Shown here piece by piece: positions 1-7,599 of a DNA stretch of 9,412 nt. The notes below the pieces were generated by a model that was given only the letters and a program-made list of their open reading frames with translations, was not told the origin of the DNA and ran no database searches. The translations under genes and the position numbers were made by a program. How positions within the stretch are numbered: position 1 is the first letter of the stretch; the number at the start of each line of letters is the position of its first letter. The DNA is from an uncultured Porphyromonadaceae bacterium. Its GTDB lineage: Bacteria > Bacteroidota > Bacteroidia > Bacteroidales > Muribaculaceae. The stretch covers positions 1-9,412 of the forward strand of contig CAMWRO010000087.1 of the NCBI GenBank assembly GCA_947176615.1, read 5' to 3'.

Positions 1-67
1 TCCGACTCGCGTAAACGGGCTTTGGATTCACATTTGTTTTTAAACAACCTCTAAGTTGATTATCAGA
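1..67 (+). promoter_or_regulatory. Leader upstream of the GH92 gene with a short palindrome
   Basis: This is non-coding sequence ahead of the first mannosidase gene. It holds an AT-rich palindrome at 34-47 (TTGTTT, two T, AAACAA; 6-bp arms) and two TTTG tetramers around 21-24 and 33-36 that resemble the -33 box of Bacteroidota promoters. No convincing TAnnTTTG -7 box is present, so the promoter of this unit may lie upstream of the window, or this gene may be internal to a longer operon. The palindrome could be a regulator site or a chance AT-rich match. An in-frame TTG at 56 could extend the first gene by four codons but is less likely than the ATG at 68. Confidence 0.3.
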
Positions 68-2311
68 ATGAAACATATCATTTTCCCGGTAATATTGATG
101 ACCGCCCTCTCCGCCGGAGCGGCGACAGAGCCGGTCGATTATGCCAACCCCCTCGTCGGGACCGCGCTGAAAGGAGAAGGAGGCACGGCCCCCTTTGTCG
201 GCGAGCCGTTTGCCATGACCAATTTTCTCGCACAGACCCGCGAAAACAAGATGGGCACGATGGCCTATGTCTATGACGACACCCACATCATGGGTTTCAT
301 GGCCTCCCACCAGCCCACGGTGTGGATGGGCGATTACGGCTATGTGTCGCTCATGCCTCAGACAGGCGGAGAGATACGCACCCTCCCCGAGGAGCGCAAA
401 ATCACCTTCTCCCACAAAAACGAGAAAGCCACCCCGGCCTATTACAGCGTCACGCTCGACAACAAGGACGGCAAAATCAAGGCCGAGATTGCGGCGGCGA
501 AACGTGCCGGAATGTTCCGTTTCACCTACCCGCGCACCGACAGTGCCCGCGTCATCATCCAAGGCATCAACCTCAACCCCGGCCTCGCCGACTGGGCCAA
601 CGACTACGGTCCGCGCATCGCGTCGATAAAGGGGTGGATAAAGGTTGATACCGTCAACAACGAGATTGTCGGCTACAACCCTGACCGACAAGCGGCACAG
701 ATAGGCCCCGAACTCGCCGATTTCAAAGGATATTTCGTCATAAAACCCGACAAGAAAATCAAGCGTTTCGGCACATGGGAAGGCAGTGGCATCTATCCCG
801 GAAAGGATGAAATCGAGGGAACCCGCTCGGGCGCGTATATAGATTTCGCGACCAAGAAGGGCGAGGCGGTGACATTCACCGTCGGGACCTCGTTTATCGA
901 CCTTGACCAAGCCCGCGACAACATGAAACGCGAGCTCCCGGCCGACGGCGACATGAAAAAACTCGTTGCCTCGACTCGCGCCGCGTGGAACAACAAACTC
1001 GGCAAAATGAAAATCAACGGTGTCGACGACGAGACCAAGCGCATCTTCTACACCGCCATGTTCCACTGCTATCTTTTCCCGCGCGAATTTTCGGAATACG
1101 GCCGCTATTACAGCGCGTTTGATGACAAGATTCACGAGGGGGTATCGTTCAACGACTACTCCCTGTGGGACACATTCCGCGCCTTCCACCCGTTGATGAC
1201 CATCATCGAGCCTGAACTGACAGGCGACTGGATTACATCGCTGCTGCAGATGTACAAGGAGGGCGGATGGATGCCCATCTGGCCCAACCCCACCTATACC
1301 AACATCATGATAGGCACCCACGGCGACGCTGTAATCGCCGATGCCTACATGAAGGGCATACGCAACTATGACGTAAACCTCGCCTACGAGGCAATGCGCA
1401 AAAACGCCATGACACCACCCGAAAGCGATACCTCGCGCCGCTACGGCGACCGCGACCGCTGGACGGCGTTTGAAGGCCGTGCCGGCGCAAGCTGGTATCA
1501 CACAATCGGTTATGTCCCCGACGACAAGACCGCCGAATCGGTGTCGCGCACACTCGAATATGCCTATGACGACTGGTGCACCGCCCGGCTCGCCCGCGAG
1601 CTCGGCAAGACCGACGACTATAACGCCCTGATGCGCTGGGCAGGCAACTACCGCAACATCTACAACAAGGAAAAAGGCTTCATGCTCCCCCGCAACTATG
1701 ACGGGTCATGGGTCGACATCGACGACACCGACCACCACGGAATGACCGAAGGATCAAAATGGACCTATCTGTTCTGCGTGCTTCAGGACATTCCGGGCAT
1801 GATTGAGCTGATGGGCGGAAGTGATGCTTTTGCCGCGAAACTCGACCGCAATTTCAACGAAAACCGTTACCGCCACGACAACGAGCCGGGCCACCACTAC
1901 ATCTACCTCTACAACTACTGTGACCGCCCGTGGAAGACACAGGAGCTCATCAACAAGCACACCGCCGTCAACTATCACGACGCCCCCGACGGCCTCAACG
2001 GCAACGACGACTGCGGGCAGATGTCGGCATGGTACCTGTTCTCCATCATGGGATTCTACCCCGTGACTCCCGGCAGCAACCTCTTTGCAGTCGGCGCGCC
2101 CCAGTTCCCCGAATTTGAAATCAACCGCGGCGGCGACGCGGGCACTCTCAGCATCATCGCCGACAACCTCAGTGACAAAAACATATATGTCAAGAGCGTC
2201 ACTGTCGACGGCCGCCGCCTGACCGACCACCACCTGACATGGGACGACATCAGCAAAGCCCGCGAAATCCGCTTCGCCATGACCGACCAACCCTCGACTT
2301 TCTGGAAATAA
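68..2311 (+). CDS. GH92 family exo-alpha-mannosidase, secreted
   Basis: Glycoside hydrolase family 92 enzyme of 747 residues, close to the usual family length; GH92 enzymes are calcium-dependent inverting exo-alpha-mannosidases, mostly acting on alpha-1,2 or alpha-1,3 links. Start chosen at ATG 68, because it gives a clean signal peptide (MKHIIFPVILMTALSAGA, probable type I cleavage near residues 18-19) and hence a periplasmic enzyme. The mature protein opens with the typical DYANPLVGT motif. The N-terminal beta-sandwich covers roughly residues 20-260 and the (alpha/alpha)6 catalytic domain the rest. Recognisable blocks are NDYSLWDTFRAFHPL, TEGSKWTY (residues 560-567, Glu561 the likely general acid), NEPGHH (605-610) and GNDDCGQMSAWY (645-656, with the conserved acids of the base region). 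The usual EGNxWQY is altered to EGSKWTY, and the expected His-Glu of the +1 subsite appears as Asn605-Glu606, so linkage specificity is uncertain. The stop codon overlaps the start of the GH125 gene by one base, implying co-translation. Family call is very secure; exact substrate is not. Confidence 0.95.
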   Translation: MKHIIFPVILMTALSAGAATEPVDYANPLVGTALKGEGGTAPFVGEPFAMTNFLAQTRENKMGTMAYVYDDTHIMGFMASHQPTVWMGDYGYVSLMPQTGGEIRTLPEERKITFSHKNEKATPAYYSVTLDNKDGKIKAEIAAAKRAGMFRFTYPRTDSARVIIQGINLNPGLADWANDYGPRIASIKGWIKVDTVNNEIVGYNPDRQAAQIGPELADFKGYFVIKPDKKIKRFGTWEGSGIYPGKDEIEGTRSGAYIDFATKKGEAVTFTVGTSFIDLDQARDNMKRELPADGDMKKLVASTRAAWNNKLGKMKINGVDDETKRIFYTAMFHCYLFPREFSEYGRYYSAFDDKIHEGVSFNDYSLWDTFRAFHPLMTIIEPELTGDWITSLLQMYKEGGWMPIWPNPTYTNIMIGTHGDAVIADAYMKGIRNYDVNLAYEAMRKNAMTPPESDTSRRYGDRDRWTAFEGRAGASWYHTIGYVPDDKTAESVSRTLEYAYDDWCTARLARELGKTDDYNALMRWAGNYRNIYNKEKGFMLPRNYDGSWVDIDDTDHHGMTEGSKWTYLFCVLQDIPGMIELMGGSDAFAAKLDRNFNENRYRHDNEPGHHYIYLYNYCDRPWKTQELINKHTAVNYHDAPDGLNGNDDCGQMSAWYLFSIMGFYPVTPGSNLFAVGAPQFPEFEINRGGDAGTLSIIADNLSDKNIYVKSVTVDGRRLTDHHLTWDDISKAREIRFAMTDQPSTFWK

Positions 2312-3756
2312 TGAAACCCCTGTTATATCTCACTCTTTCAATCTGCGGGATGGTTGCGACCCTGCCCGCGGGAGCCACCTCGATGCCGCTGCCGAGCGAC
2401 GCGACGGCTGTCTATGAGTCGCGTCGACCGGCCGAAAAGCTGTTTCACTCAACCGCCGTCGAGCAGGAGATAGCTCGCGTCACGTCGATGCTTACCAATC
2501 CCAAGCTGGCTTGGATGTTTTCCAACTGTTTCCCCAACACGCTCGACACTACCGTCCATTACCGCATCGGGGAGGACGGCGAGGATGACACGTTTGTCTA
2601 CACGGGCGACATCCATGCTATGTGGCTCCGCGACTCGGGAGCGCAGGTGTGGCCCTATGTCCATCTTGCCGCCCGCGACGAGAATCTGCGCAAGATGATT
2701 GCCGGGGTGATACGACGGCAGATGAAGTGCATACTTCTCGACCCCTATGCCAACGCTTTCAACGACGGTCCGACAGGGGGATGGTGGATGAGCGACCTGA
2801 CCGACATGAAACCCGAGCTGCATGAACGCAAATGGGAAATCGACTCTCTGTGTTACCCGATCCGTCTTGCCTATGAATACTGGCTCGTGACAGGCGACAC
2901 GTCGGTATTCGACGAAAACTGGCACCGCGCGATGGAACTCGTCGTGGCCACTCTGCGCGACCAGCAGCGCAAGGAGGGTAACGGCAGCTACAAGTTTGAG
3001 CGCAAGACCGAGCGCGGCACCGACACAATGATAAACCACGGCTACGGCCACCCGGTCAAGCCGGTCGGACTGGTGGCATCGGCCTTCCGCCCCTCTGACG
3101 ACTCGACCACCTTCCTGTTTCTCGTCCCGTCCAATTTCTTTGCTGTCACATCGCTGCGCAAGGCCGCCGAAATCCTGACCAAGGTCAACGGCGACAAGGC
3201 CCTCGCCGCAGAATGCAACTCGCTTGCCGACGAAATCCACGCGGCTCTGATGGAGTATGCCGTCTATGACCATCCGAAATATGGAAAAGTCTATGCCTTT
3301 GAGGTCGACGGTTTCGGAAACCACCTGCTCATGGATGATGCCAATGTCCCGAGTCTGCTCGCGATGGGCTATCTCGGCGACGTGGCGATTGACGACCCTG
3401 TTTATCAGAACACGCGCCGCATGGTGTGGAGCGAGGACAACCCCTATTTCTTCCGTGGCACTGCCGCCGAGGGCATCGGAGGCCCCCACATCGGGTTCAA
3501 CATGATCTGGCCCATGAGCATCATGATGAAAGCCTTCACCGCCACCGACGACGAGGAAATCGCCCGATGTATCTCGACATTGCTTGCCACCGACGCGGGC
3601 ACAGGGTTCATGCATGAGTCGTTCCACAAGGACAACCCCGACGACTACACCCGCGCATGGTTTGCATGGCAGAACTCCCTGTTCGGCGAGCTGATTCTCA
3701 AACTCGTCAACGAAGGGAAAACCGACCTGCTCAACCGGATAACAGATAACAGATAG
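2311..3756 (+). CDS. GH125 exo-alpha-1,6-mannosidase, secreted
   Basis: Glycoside hydrolase family 125 protein of 481 residues. Characterised members are metal-independent inverting exo-alpha-1,6-mannosidases that act on N-glycan and mannan fragments. The ATG at 2311 shares its A with the TAA of the GH92 gene (TAATG). It is preferred over an upstream in-frame ATG at 2239 because it begins a signal peptide (MKPLLYLTLSICGMVATLPAGA); the Cys lies in LSIC, a poor lipobox, so type I cleavage and a periplasmic location are likely. Family blocks visible: TGDIHAMWLRDSG (98-110), WWMSDLTDM, WEIDSLCYP (D178), RPSDDSTTF (260-268), MDDANVPSLL (341-350) and GFMHESFHKDNPDDYTR (433 on). By spacing to the known Clostridium perfringens enzyme (Asp220 acid, Glu393 base, recalled), Asp263/264 is the likely acid and Glu436 the likely base. 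It would remove alpha-1,6-mannose, complementing the neighbouring GH92. No truncation or frameshift is seen. Confidence 0.94.
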   Translation: MKPLLYLTLSICGMVATLPAGATSMPLPSDATAVYESRRPAEKLFHSTAVEQEIARVTSMLTNPKLAWMFSNCFPNTLDTTVHYRIGEDGEDDTFVYTGDIHAMWLRDSGAQVWPYVHLAARDENLRKMIAGVIRRQMKCILLDPYANAFNDGPTGGWWMSDLTDMKPELHERKWEIDSLCYPIRLAYEYWLVTGDTSVFDENWHRAMELVVATLRDQQRKEGNGSYKFERKTERGTDTMINHGYGHPVKPVGLVASAFRPSDDSTTFLFLVPSNFFAVTSLRKAAEILTKVNGDKALAAECNSLADEIHAALMEYAVYDHPKYGKVYAFEVDGFGNHLLMDDANVPSLLAMGYLGDVAIDDPVYQNTRRMVWSEDNPYFFRGTAAEGIGGPHIGFNMIWPMSIMMKAFTATDDEEIARCISTLLATDAGTGFMHESFHKDNPDDYTRAWFAWQNSLFGELILKLVNEGKTDLLNRITDNR

Positions 3757-3801
3757 CAATTATCAGCTCTCTATCGCGGCTCGGAGACGGGTCGCGGAAT
3801 T

Positions 3802-3847
3802 GCGTCACAGAGGCTGCCGGAACAGGCGGCCTCTGTGACGCTTTTTT
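3802..3847 (+). terminator. Strong intrinsic terminator after the GH125 gene
   Basis: A perfect 12-bp inverted repeat (GCGTCACAGAGG at 3802-3813 against CCTCTGTGACGC at 3830-3841) extends inward by five more pairs, including one G-T wobble, to about 17 bp with a six-base loop (GGAACA). A run of six T follows at 3842-3847. This is a textbook rho-independent terminator placed 45 bases after the GH125 stop. It would end the GH92-GH125 transcript and separate it from the unit starting near 3968. Confidence 0.93.
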
Positions 3848-3849
3848 CG

Positions 3850-3868
3850 ACTTTTTCACTAAAAAAGT
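3850..3868. repeat. Small AT-rich hairpin just after the terminator
   Basis: The arms ACTTTTT (3850-3856) and AAAAAGT (3862-3868) are exact reverse complements around a five-base loop. An alternative pairing CACT (3857-3860) with AGTG (3866-3869) is also possible. It lies only two bases beyond the T-tract of the main terminator. It may be a backup terminator element or simply AT-rich spacer; function is unknown. Confidence 0.35.
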
Positions 3869-3935
3869 GCTGACAAACGGGGGGATAACGCATTTTGAGA
3901 CGATTGTTTTATTTTTTGACAAACCGCTGACATAG

Positions 3936-3962
3936 TTGTGCAAATTAATCTTAATACTTTTG
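3936..3962 (+). promoter_or_regulatory. Candidate Bacteroidota promoter for the GH-D/lipoprotein/susC unit
   Basis: TACTTTTG at 3955-3962 matches the -7 consensus TAnnTTTG of Bacteroidota primary sigma factor promoters exactly and is followed by CA, as is common in this lineage. The -33 box is weaker: TTG at 3936-3938 (in AGTTGTG), 16 bases upstream, is shorter spaced than the usual 19-21. Transcription would begin near 3968-3970, giving a leader of about 55 bases before the ATG at 4025. That leader contains a 5-bp inverted repeat CGACC/GGTCG (3975-3989). Position directly after a terminator supports the call. Confidence 0.6.
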
Positions 3963-4024
3963 CATAGGAAGAATCGACCCACTCGGTCGCGATAGTTTTC
4001 CCTTAAAAATAATATCAAACGAAA

Positions 4025-6154
4025 ATGACATCAGTGAAAGTTTTTTTACACAGCACACTCGTCGCAGCCACTCTCGCGGCTACCGGCGGCGCGACAGTTT
4101 ACGCCGGTGATTTTTCATACGGGAAATGGCAGATCAGCCACAACGACGCGACACGCCGCGCAACCATCTCTAAGGACGGCAACGCGATTCTCAACGACGT
4201 TACCGTGCAGTTCAAGGCCGGCGGCAACATGATGAATACCGACAGCTACAACAGCGTGAAATACTCGACTGCCGACGTCGCCGACGAGGTGGGACAAGGA
4301 AAAAGCTACACGATTCTGTACACCTCGGCCGAGGCCGACGCTCCCGACGTGGAACAGACTTTCTACCTCTATGACGGCAAGGATTTCGTGCTGACCGACG
4401 TGACTCTTGTCGGCAAGGGCGGTGCCGAGGTGGCATCCAACTATATCGCCCCGGTGGTTTCGCGCGCCGAGAACCTGTTTCTGCCGCAGGACATGAACAA
4501 CCGTTTCCTGACAGTGCCGTTTGACAACGACGGATTCGTCACCTACGGCTCCTATCCCCTCAGCAAGACCTCCAAGACCTCGACCTCTCTCGCCCCCGGG
4601 CGCGTGGCACGCGACAGCATATCCTTTGAAGTAACCGCGATTTTCAACGGCGTGACACAGCAGGGCCTCGTCATCGGGTCAGTCGATCACGACACATGGA
4701 AATCGGCTGTCCGCATGACCGGCAGTCCGCTGAGCCAAGGCAAAATCACCAATCTCGAATGCGCGAGCGGCGTAACTCATTCCGCAACAAAGGATGCCGA
4801 CGGCGCCTACCTGCAACCCCACGGAACCGTCACCGCGCCCCGCGTAAAATCGGCCCGCATGATAATACACTATTCCGACGACTGGCGCACCGGCCTCGAA
4901 ACCTACGGCGACATCTGCGCCGCCATCGCCGGCCGGCAGGAATGGACCGGCGGAACCCCCTACGGCTGGAACAGCTGGGGCGGCATGGAACGCCACGTCA
5001 ACTTCGACGGTGTCATCTCGGTTTCTGACTTCATCAAGGAAAATATTCAGGACAAGGGAGGTTTCGGCGAAAACGGAGTGGTATTCGTGGGCCTCGACTC
5101 ATTCTGGGACAACATGAACTGGGACCAGCTCAAGGAATTTGCCGACCATTGCTATGCCAACGGCCAAGTGCCGGGAATCTACTGGACCCCGTGGTGCGAC
5201 TGGCTGTTCAGCGGCTCGCGCGCCGTGGAAGGCAACAACGGATATCACTACGAGCAAGGCTATGCCAAGGTCAACGGAAAGACTAAAAGCGTGGCCGGGG
5301 CACTCTGCATGGACCCCACCGCACCCGCTACAATCTCGCGTCTGAACTTCTTTATCGACAAGTTCAAGATGATGGGTTTCAAGTATATCAAGCTCGACTT
5401 CCTCACCAACGGCATCGTGGAGTGTGACCGGTTCTACCTCCCCGAAATCACCACCGGCGTCCAAGCCTACAACTACGGCATGAAAAAGCTGCGCGAGCGT
5501 TGCGGCGACGACATGTTTATCGTCGAGTCAATCGCCCCGCTTTTCCCGGCACAGTATGCCAACGCCCGCCGCGTGTCATGCGATGCTTGGGGCGAGATGT
5601 GGCACACAAGCTACATGATGAACAGTTTCTCATTCGGCTGGTGGCTCAACCGTGTCTACAACTACAATGACCCCGACCACCTCGTGATGGGCAACCGCAG
5701 CGTGGCTGAAAACATCTCGCGCATGACTACCGCGGCCGTAACCGGCTACTGCATGCTCGGCGACAACCTCAGCACACGAGGCTCCTACATCGGCACTGAA
5801 GAATCCCAAAATAAGGCTGCGAGATTTTCAACCTACGACAAAGTCAACCAAGTCGTACAGCTCGGCGGCGGTTTCCGTCCCGCCTACGGCCACATTCTTT
5901 CGGGTGCCAACAACTCGGTCGACCTGTTCTATCTCGAAACCGAGGATTCCTACTACATCGCCCATTTCAACTACGAGGTCGACAACAAGGATATAACCCT
6001 CGACCTGACCACACTCGGCATCAACGGGGACGACATCGACACATCGCGCAGCTATGAATGCTGGACCGACGAAGGCGTGACAATCAACGGCGACGAAATG
6101 ACCTACCGTCTGATTACCGAGCGCGCAAGGCTTTACAGGTTATATAAAAAATAA
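4025..6154 (+). CDS. Clan GH-D (GH36/GH27-like) alpha-galactosidase-type hydrolase, secreted
   Basis: A 709-residue retaining alpha-glycosidase of clan GH-D; families GH36 and GH27 in this clan are mainly alpha-galactosidases, with some alpha-N-acetylgalactosaminidases. The signal peptide (VKVFLHSTLVAATLAAT..., cleavage probably after VYA, residue 27) suggests a periplasmic enzyme. Residues about 28-290 form an N-terminal beta-rich domain, 305-620 the catalytic barrel, and the last 90 a C-terminal beta domain. Diagnostic blocks: YGWNSWG (313-319), GLDSFWD, GIYWTPWCDW, KYIKLDFL with Asp458 the probable nucleophile, and RRVSCD with Asp520 the probable acid/base (the clan RxSxD signature). The leading ATG follows an A-rich leader and gives the signal peptide, so the start is well supported. 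Placed beside alpha-mannosidases, it may remove alpha-galactose caps from mannan or N-glycan chains; that substrate is inferred. The gene is intact. The clan call is firm; GH36 versus GH27 subgroup and sugar specificity are not settled. Confidence 0.85.
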   Translation: MTSVKVFLHSTLVAATLAATGGATVYAGDFSYGKWQISHNDATRRATISKDGNAILNDVTVQFKAGGNMMNTDSYNSVKYSTADVADEVGQGKSYTILYTSAEADAPDVEQTFYLYDGKDFVLTDVTLVGKGGAEVASNYIAPVVSRAENLFLPQDMNNRFLTVPFDNDGFVTYGSYPLSKTSKTSTSLAPGRVARDSISFEVTAIFNGVTQQGLVIGSVDHDTWKSAVRMTGSPLSQGKITNLECASGVTHSATKDADGAYLQPHGTVTAPRVKSARMIIHYSDDWRTGLETYGDICAAIAGRQEWTGGTPYGWNSWGGMERHVNFDGVISVSDFIKENIQDKGGFGENGVVFVGLDSFWDNMNWDQLKEFADHCYANGQVPGIYWTPWCDWLFSGSRAVEGNNGYHYEQGYAKVNGKTKSVAGALCMDPTAPATISRLNFFIDKFKMMGFKYIKLDFLTNGIVECDRFYLPEITTGVQAYNYGMKKLRERCGDDMFIVESIAPLFPAQYANARRVSCDAWGEMWHTSYMMNSFSFGWWLNRVYNYNDPDHLVMGNRSVAENISRMTTAAVTGYCMLGDNLSTRGSYIGTEESQNKAARFSTYDKVNQVVQLGGGFRPAYGHILSGANNSVDLFYLETEDSYYIAHFNYEVDNKDITLDLTTLGINGDDIDTSRSYECWTDEGVTINGDEMTYRLITERARLYRLYKK

Positions 6155-6224
6155 CGACATGTAAGGCGTAGATGCCCCCATGACACGATAATTCAAATCA
6201 CAAACCAAAATAATCAATCTTCAC
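6155..6224 (+). other. Short intergenic gap before the lipoprotein gene
   Basis: Seventy bases between the GH-D stop and the lipoprotein ATG. I see no T-tract hairpin and no TAnnTTTG box. The last 40 bases are A-rich with no Shine-Dalgarno motif (CAAAATAATCAATCTTCAC before the ATG), as is normal in Bacteroidota. The gap therefore supports read-through from the GH-D gene into the lipoprotein and susC genes. Confidence 0.5.
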
Positions 6225-7559
6225 ATGAATGACTTTTTTAAGAAAAAAGCTCTTTCCCTGACATGCGCAGCGCTGGCCGTGGGTTTCATGGCTTCATGCA
6301 GCGATGACAAGGACGAGGTGAACGGTGGTGCATACAACCCTAATGCCCCCGTCGAGCTTACCGATTTCTACCCCACGACGGGTGGTGTTGCCACGCAGCT
6401 CATCCTCAACGGCAAAAACTTCGGTACCGACCTGTCAAAAATCAAGGTTTATGTCAACAACCGTCCCGCAGCCGTGATTTCGTCGGTCGGCGAGAAAATC
6501 TATGCCATCTGCCCCCGCAAGCCGGGTGAAGGTGACGAGGAGGGACTCATCGAGTGTCCCGTCTCGGTGGAAATCGACGGCAAACGCTACGACTACGACA
6601 CAAAATTCGACTACTATATCCGCACCGTCGTGACAACCGTGTGCGGTATCAAGGATGCCCCCGACGAAGTGTCGACCGGCAACCTCGCGCAGACCACGAT
6701 GCCCCATGTCACCTACCTCGCCGTTGACAAGGACAACAACATCATCGCGAGTCTCCGCAACCGCAACAGCTACTATAACAACAACAAGGTCATTCTTGTC
6801 AACGAAGACGAGGACCTGAGCCGACTCCTCATCCCCGATACAGGCGCGCCGCTCAACCAGCCCTGTATGCTCGACGACGGCAACACTGTCTATATCCCCA
6901 CTGACAACGGCCTCGACTACTGGACCATGTCGTCGGAAAACATGTGGAGTCCCATGAAACAGTCGCTCAAACCCGAGGCCGGCGAGACGCTCACTTTTGA
7001 CTACAAGCACTCGATTGCCATGTGTACCGTCGACGGCTACATGTATATCCGCGCCAAAAACGGCATCCTTTACCGCTTTGACCCGCTGACAGGCTATGCG
7101 AGCCAAGTCGACAACGGCCTCATGAGCGGCAGCGACTCCTACATGTGCTTCAGCCAGAAGAATCCCTCCATTCTTTACATCGCCTACACCAACAACCACT
7201 GTATCTACAGCTACGACATCACAAACAAACGCCACTCGCTCATTGCGGGCGTATCGGGCAAGGCAGGTTATCTCGACGGCAACGGCTCGGCAGCGCAGTT
7301 CCACTCGCCCCGCCAGCTGATTCTCGATGAAAACGACGACATGTATATCGCCGACACCGAAAATCATGTCATCCGCAAGGTAACCCCCGACGGAAAGGTC
7401 AGCACTGTCATCGGTCAGGCCGGCGAGGCCGGTTACCGCGACGGCAGTCCCGAGACGGCCCTGTTTGACAACCCCTACGGAGTATGTATCAACAAGGAGG
7501 GCATCATCTACATCGGCGACTTCAACAACCAGTGCATCCGCCGTCTGGCCATTGAATAG
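6225..7559 (+). CDS. Surface lipoprotein with TIG domain and NHL repeats, probable glycan-binding protein
   Basis: A 444-residue lipoprotein. The signal peptide ends in FMASC, making Cys25 the lipidation site, although Met at -3 is a slightly weak lipobox. The following SDDKDE closely matches the SDDDD-type lipoprotein export signal described for Bacteroides, so display on the outer face of the outer membrane is likely. Residues about 40-130 look like an IPT/TIG immunoglobulin-like fold (VELTDFYPTTGGVATQLILNGKNFG). The rest is a beta-propeller-like NHL region. Its clearest repeats begin at Gly345 (GKAGYLDGNGSAAQF) and Gly400 (GEAGYRDGSPETALF), a period of 55 residues, each followed by a D/E-x-IYIxD-type strand and an IRRL/IRKV ending. 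Proteins of this kind occur in Bacteroidetes PULs beside SusC/SusD and are thought to bind glycan; no catalytic motif is seen. It sits upstream of susC rather than in the more usual place after susD. The domain call is strong, glycan binding is inferred. Confidence 0.85.
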   Translation: MNDFFKKKALSLTCAALAVGFMASCSDDKDEVNGGAYNPNAPVELTDFYPTTGGVATQLILNGKNFGTDLSKIKVYVNNRPAAVISSVGEKIYAICPRKPGEGDEEGLIECPVSVEIDGKRYDYDTKFDYYIRTVVTTVCGIKDAPDEVSTGNLAQTTMPHVTYLAVDKDNNIIASLRNRNSYYNNNKVILVNEDEDLSRLLIPDTGAPLNQPCMLDDGNTVYIPTDNGLDYWTMSSENMWSPMKQSLKPEAGETLTFDYKHSIAMCTVDGYMYIRAKNGILYRFDPLTGYASQVDNGLMSGSDSYMCFSQKNPSILYIAYTNNHCIYSYDITNKRHSLIAGVSGKAGYLDGNGSAAQFHSPRQLILDENDDMYIADTENHVIRKVTPDGKVSTVIGQAGEAGYRDGSPETALFDNPYGVCINKEGIIYIGDFNNQCIRRLAIE

Positions 7560-7599
7560 TTTAAGGTGTGGGTTTAAGGTTTAAATCTTGCCTCACACC
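7560..7599 (+). repeat. Direct repeats and inverted repeat between lipoprotein and susC genes
   Basis: Immediately after the lipoprotein stop, TTTAAGGT occurs at 7560-7567 and again at 7573-7580 (13-base period), followed by a partial third copy TTTAAAT at 7580-7586. The same segment contains an inverted repeat GGTGTG (7565-7570) / CACACC (7594-7599), extendable by a G-T and a G-C pair, with a roughly 20-base loop. Only four T (ATTTT) follow, so as a terminator it is weak. It might act as an attenuator, an RNA processing site or a regulator-binding site ahead of susC. Confidence 0.45.

Noticed and set aside
1754..2290. A 178-codon antisense frame over the 3' end of the GH92 gene
   Set aside because: It lies wholly within the conserved GH92 catalytic domain and its Val/Ala-rich translation reflects codon bias on the sense strand.
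2239..2310. Extended start of the GH125 gene at ATG 2239
   Set aside because: It would add 24 residues, mostly charged, before a good signal peptide and overlap the GH92 gene by 73 bases. The ATG at 2311 is the better start.
2449..3759. A 436-codon open frame antisense to the GH125 gene
   Set aside because: It is the mirror of a GC-biased, well-matched GH125 reading frame. Its translation is rich in Val/Gly/Ala/His with no recognisable domain, signal or start context.
3731..4018. A 95-codon antisense frame covering the intergenic region
   Set aside because: It would run through the terminator hairpin and the promoter, and it shows no domain. The structural signals on the + strand explain the region better.
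6435..7367. A 310-codon open frame antisense to the lipoprotein gene
   Set aside because: The sense strand encodes a clear lipoprotein with TIG and NHL features. The antisense product is low-complexity Val-rich and matches no family I know.
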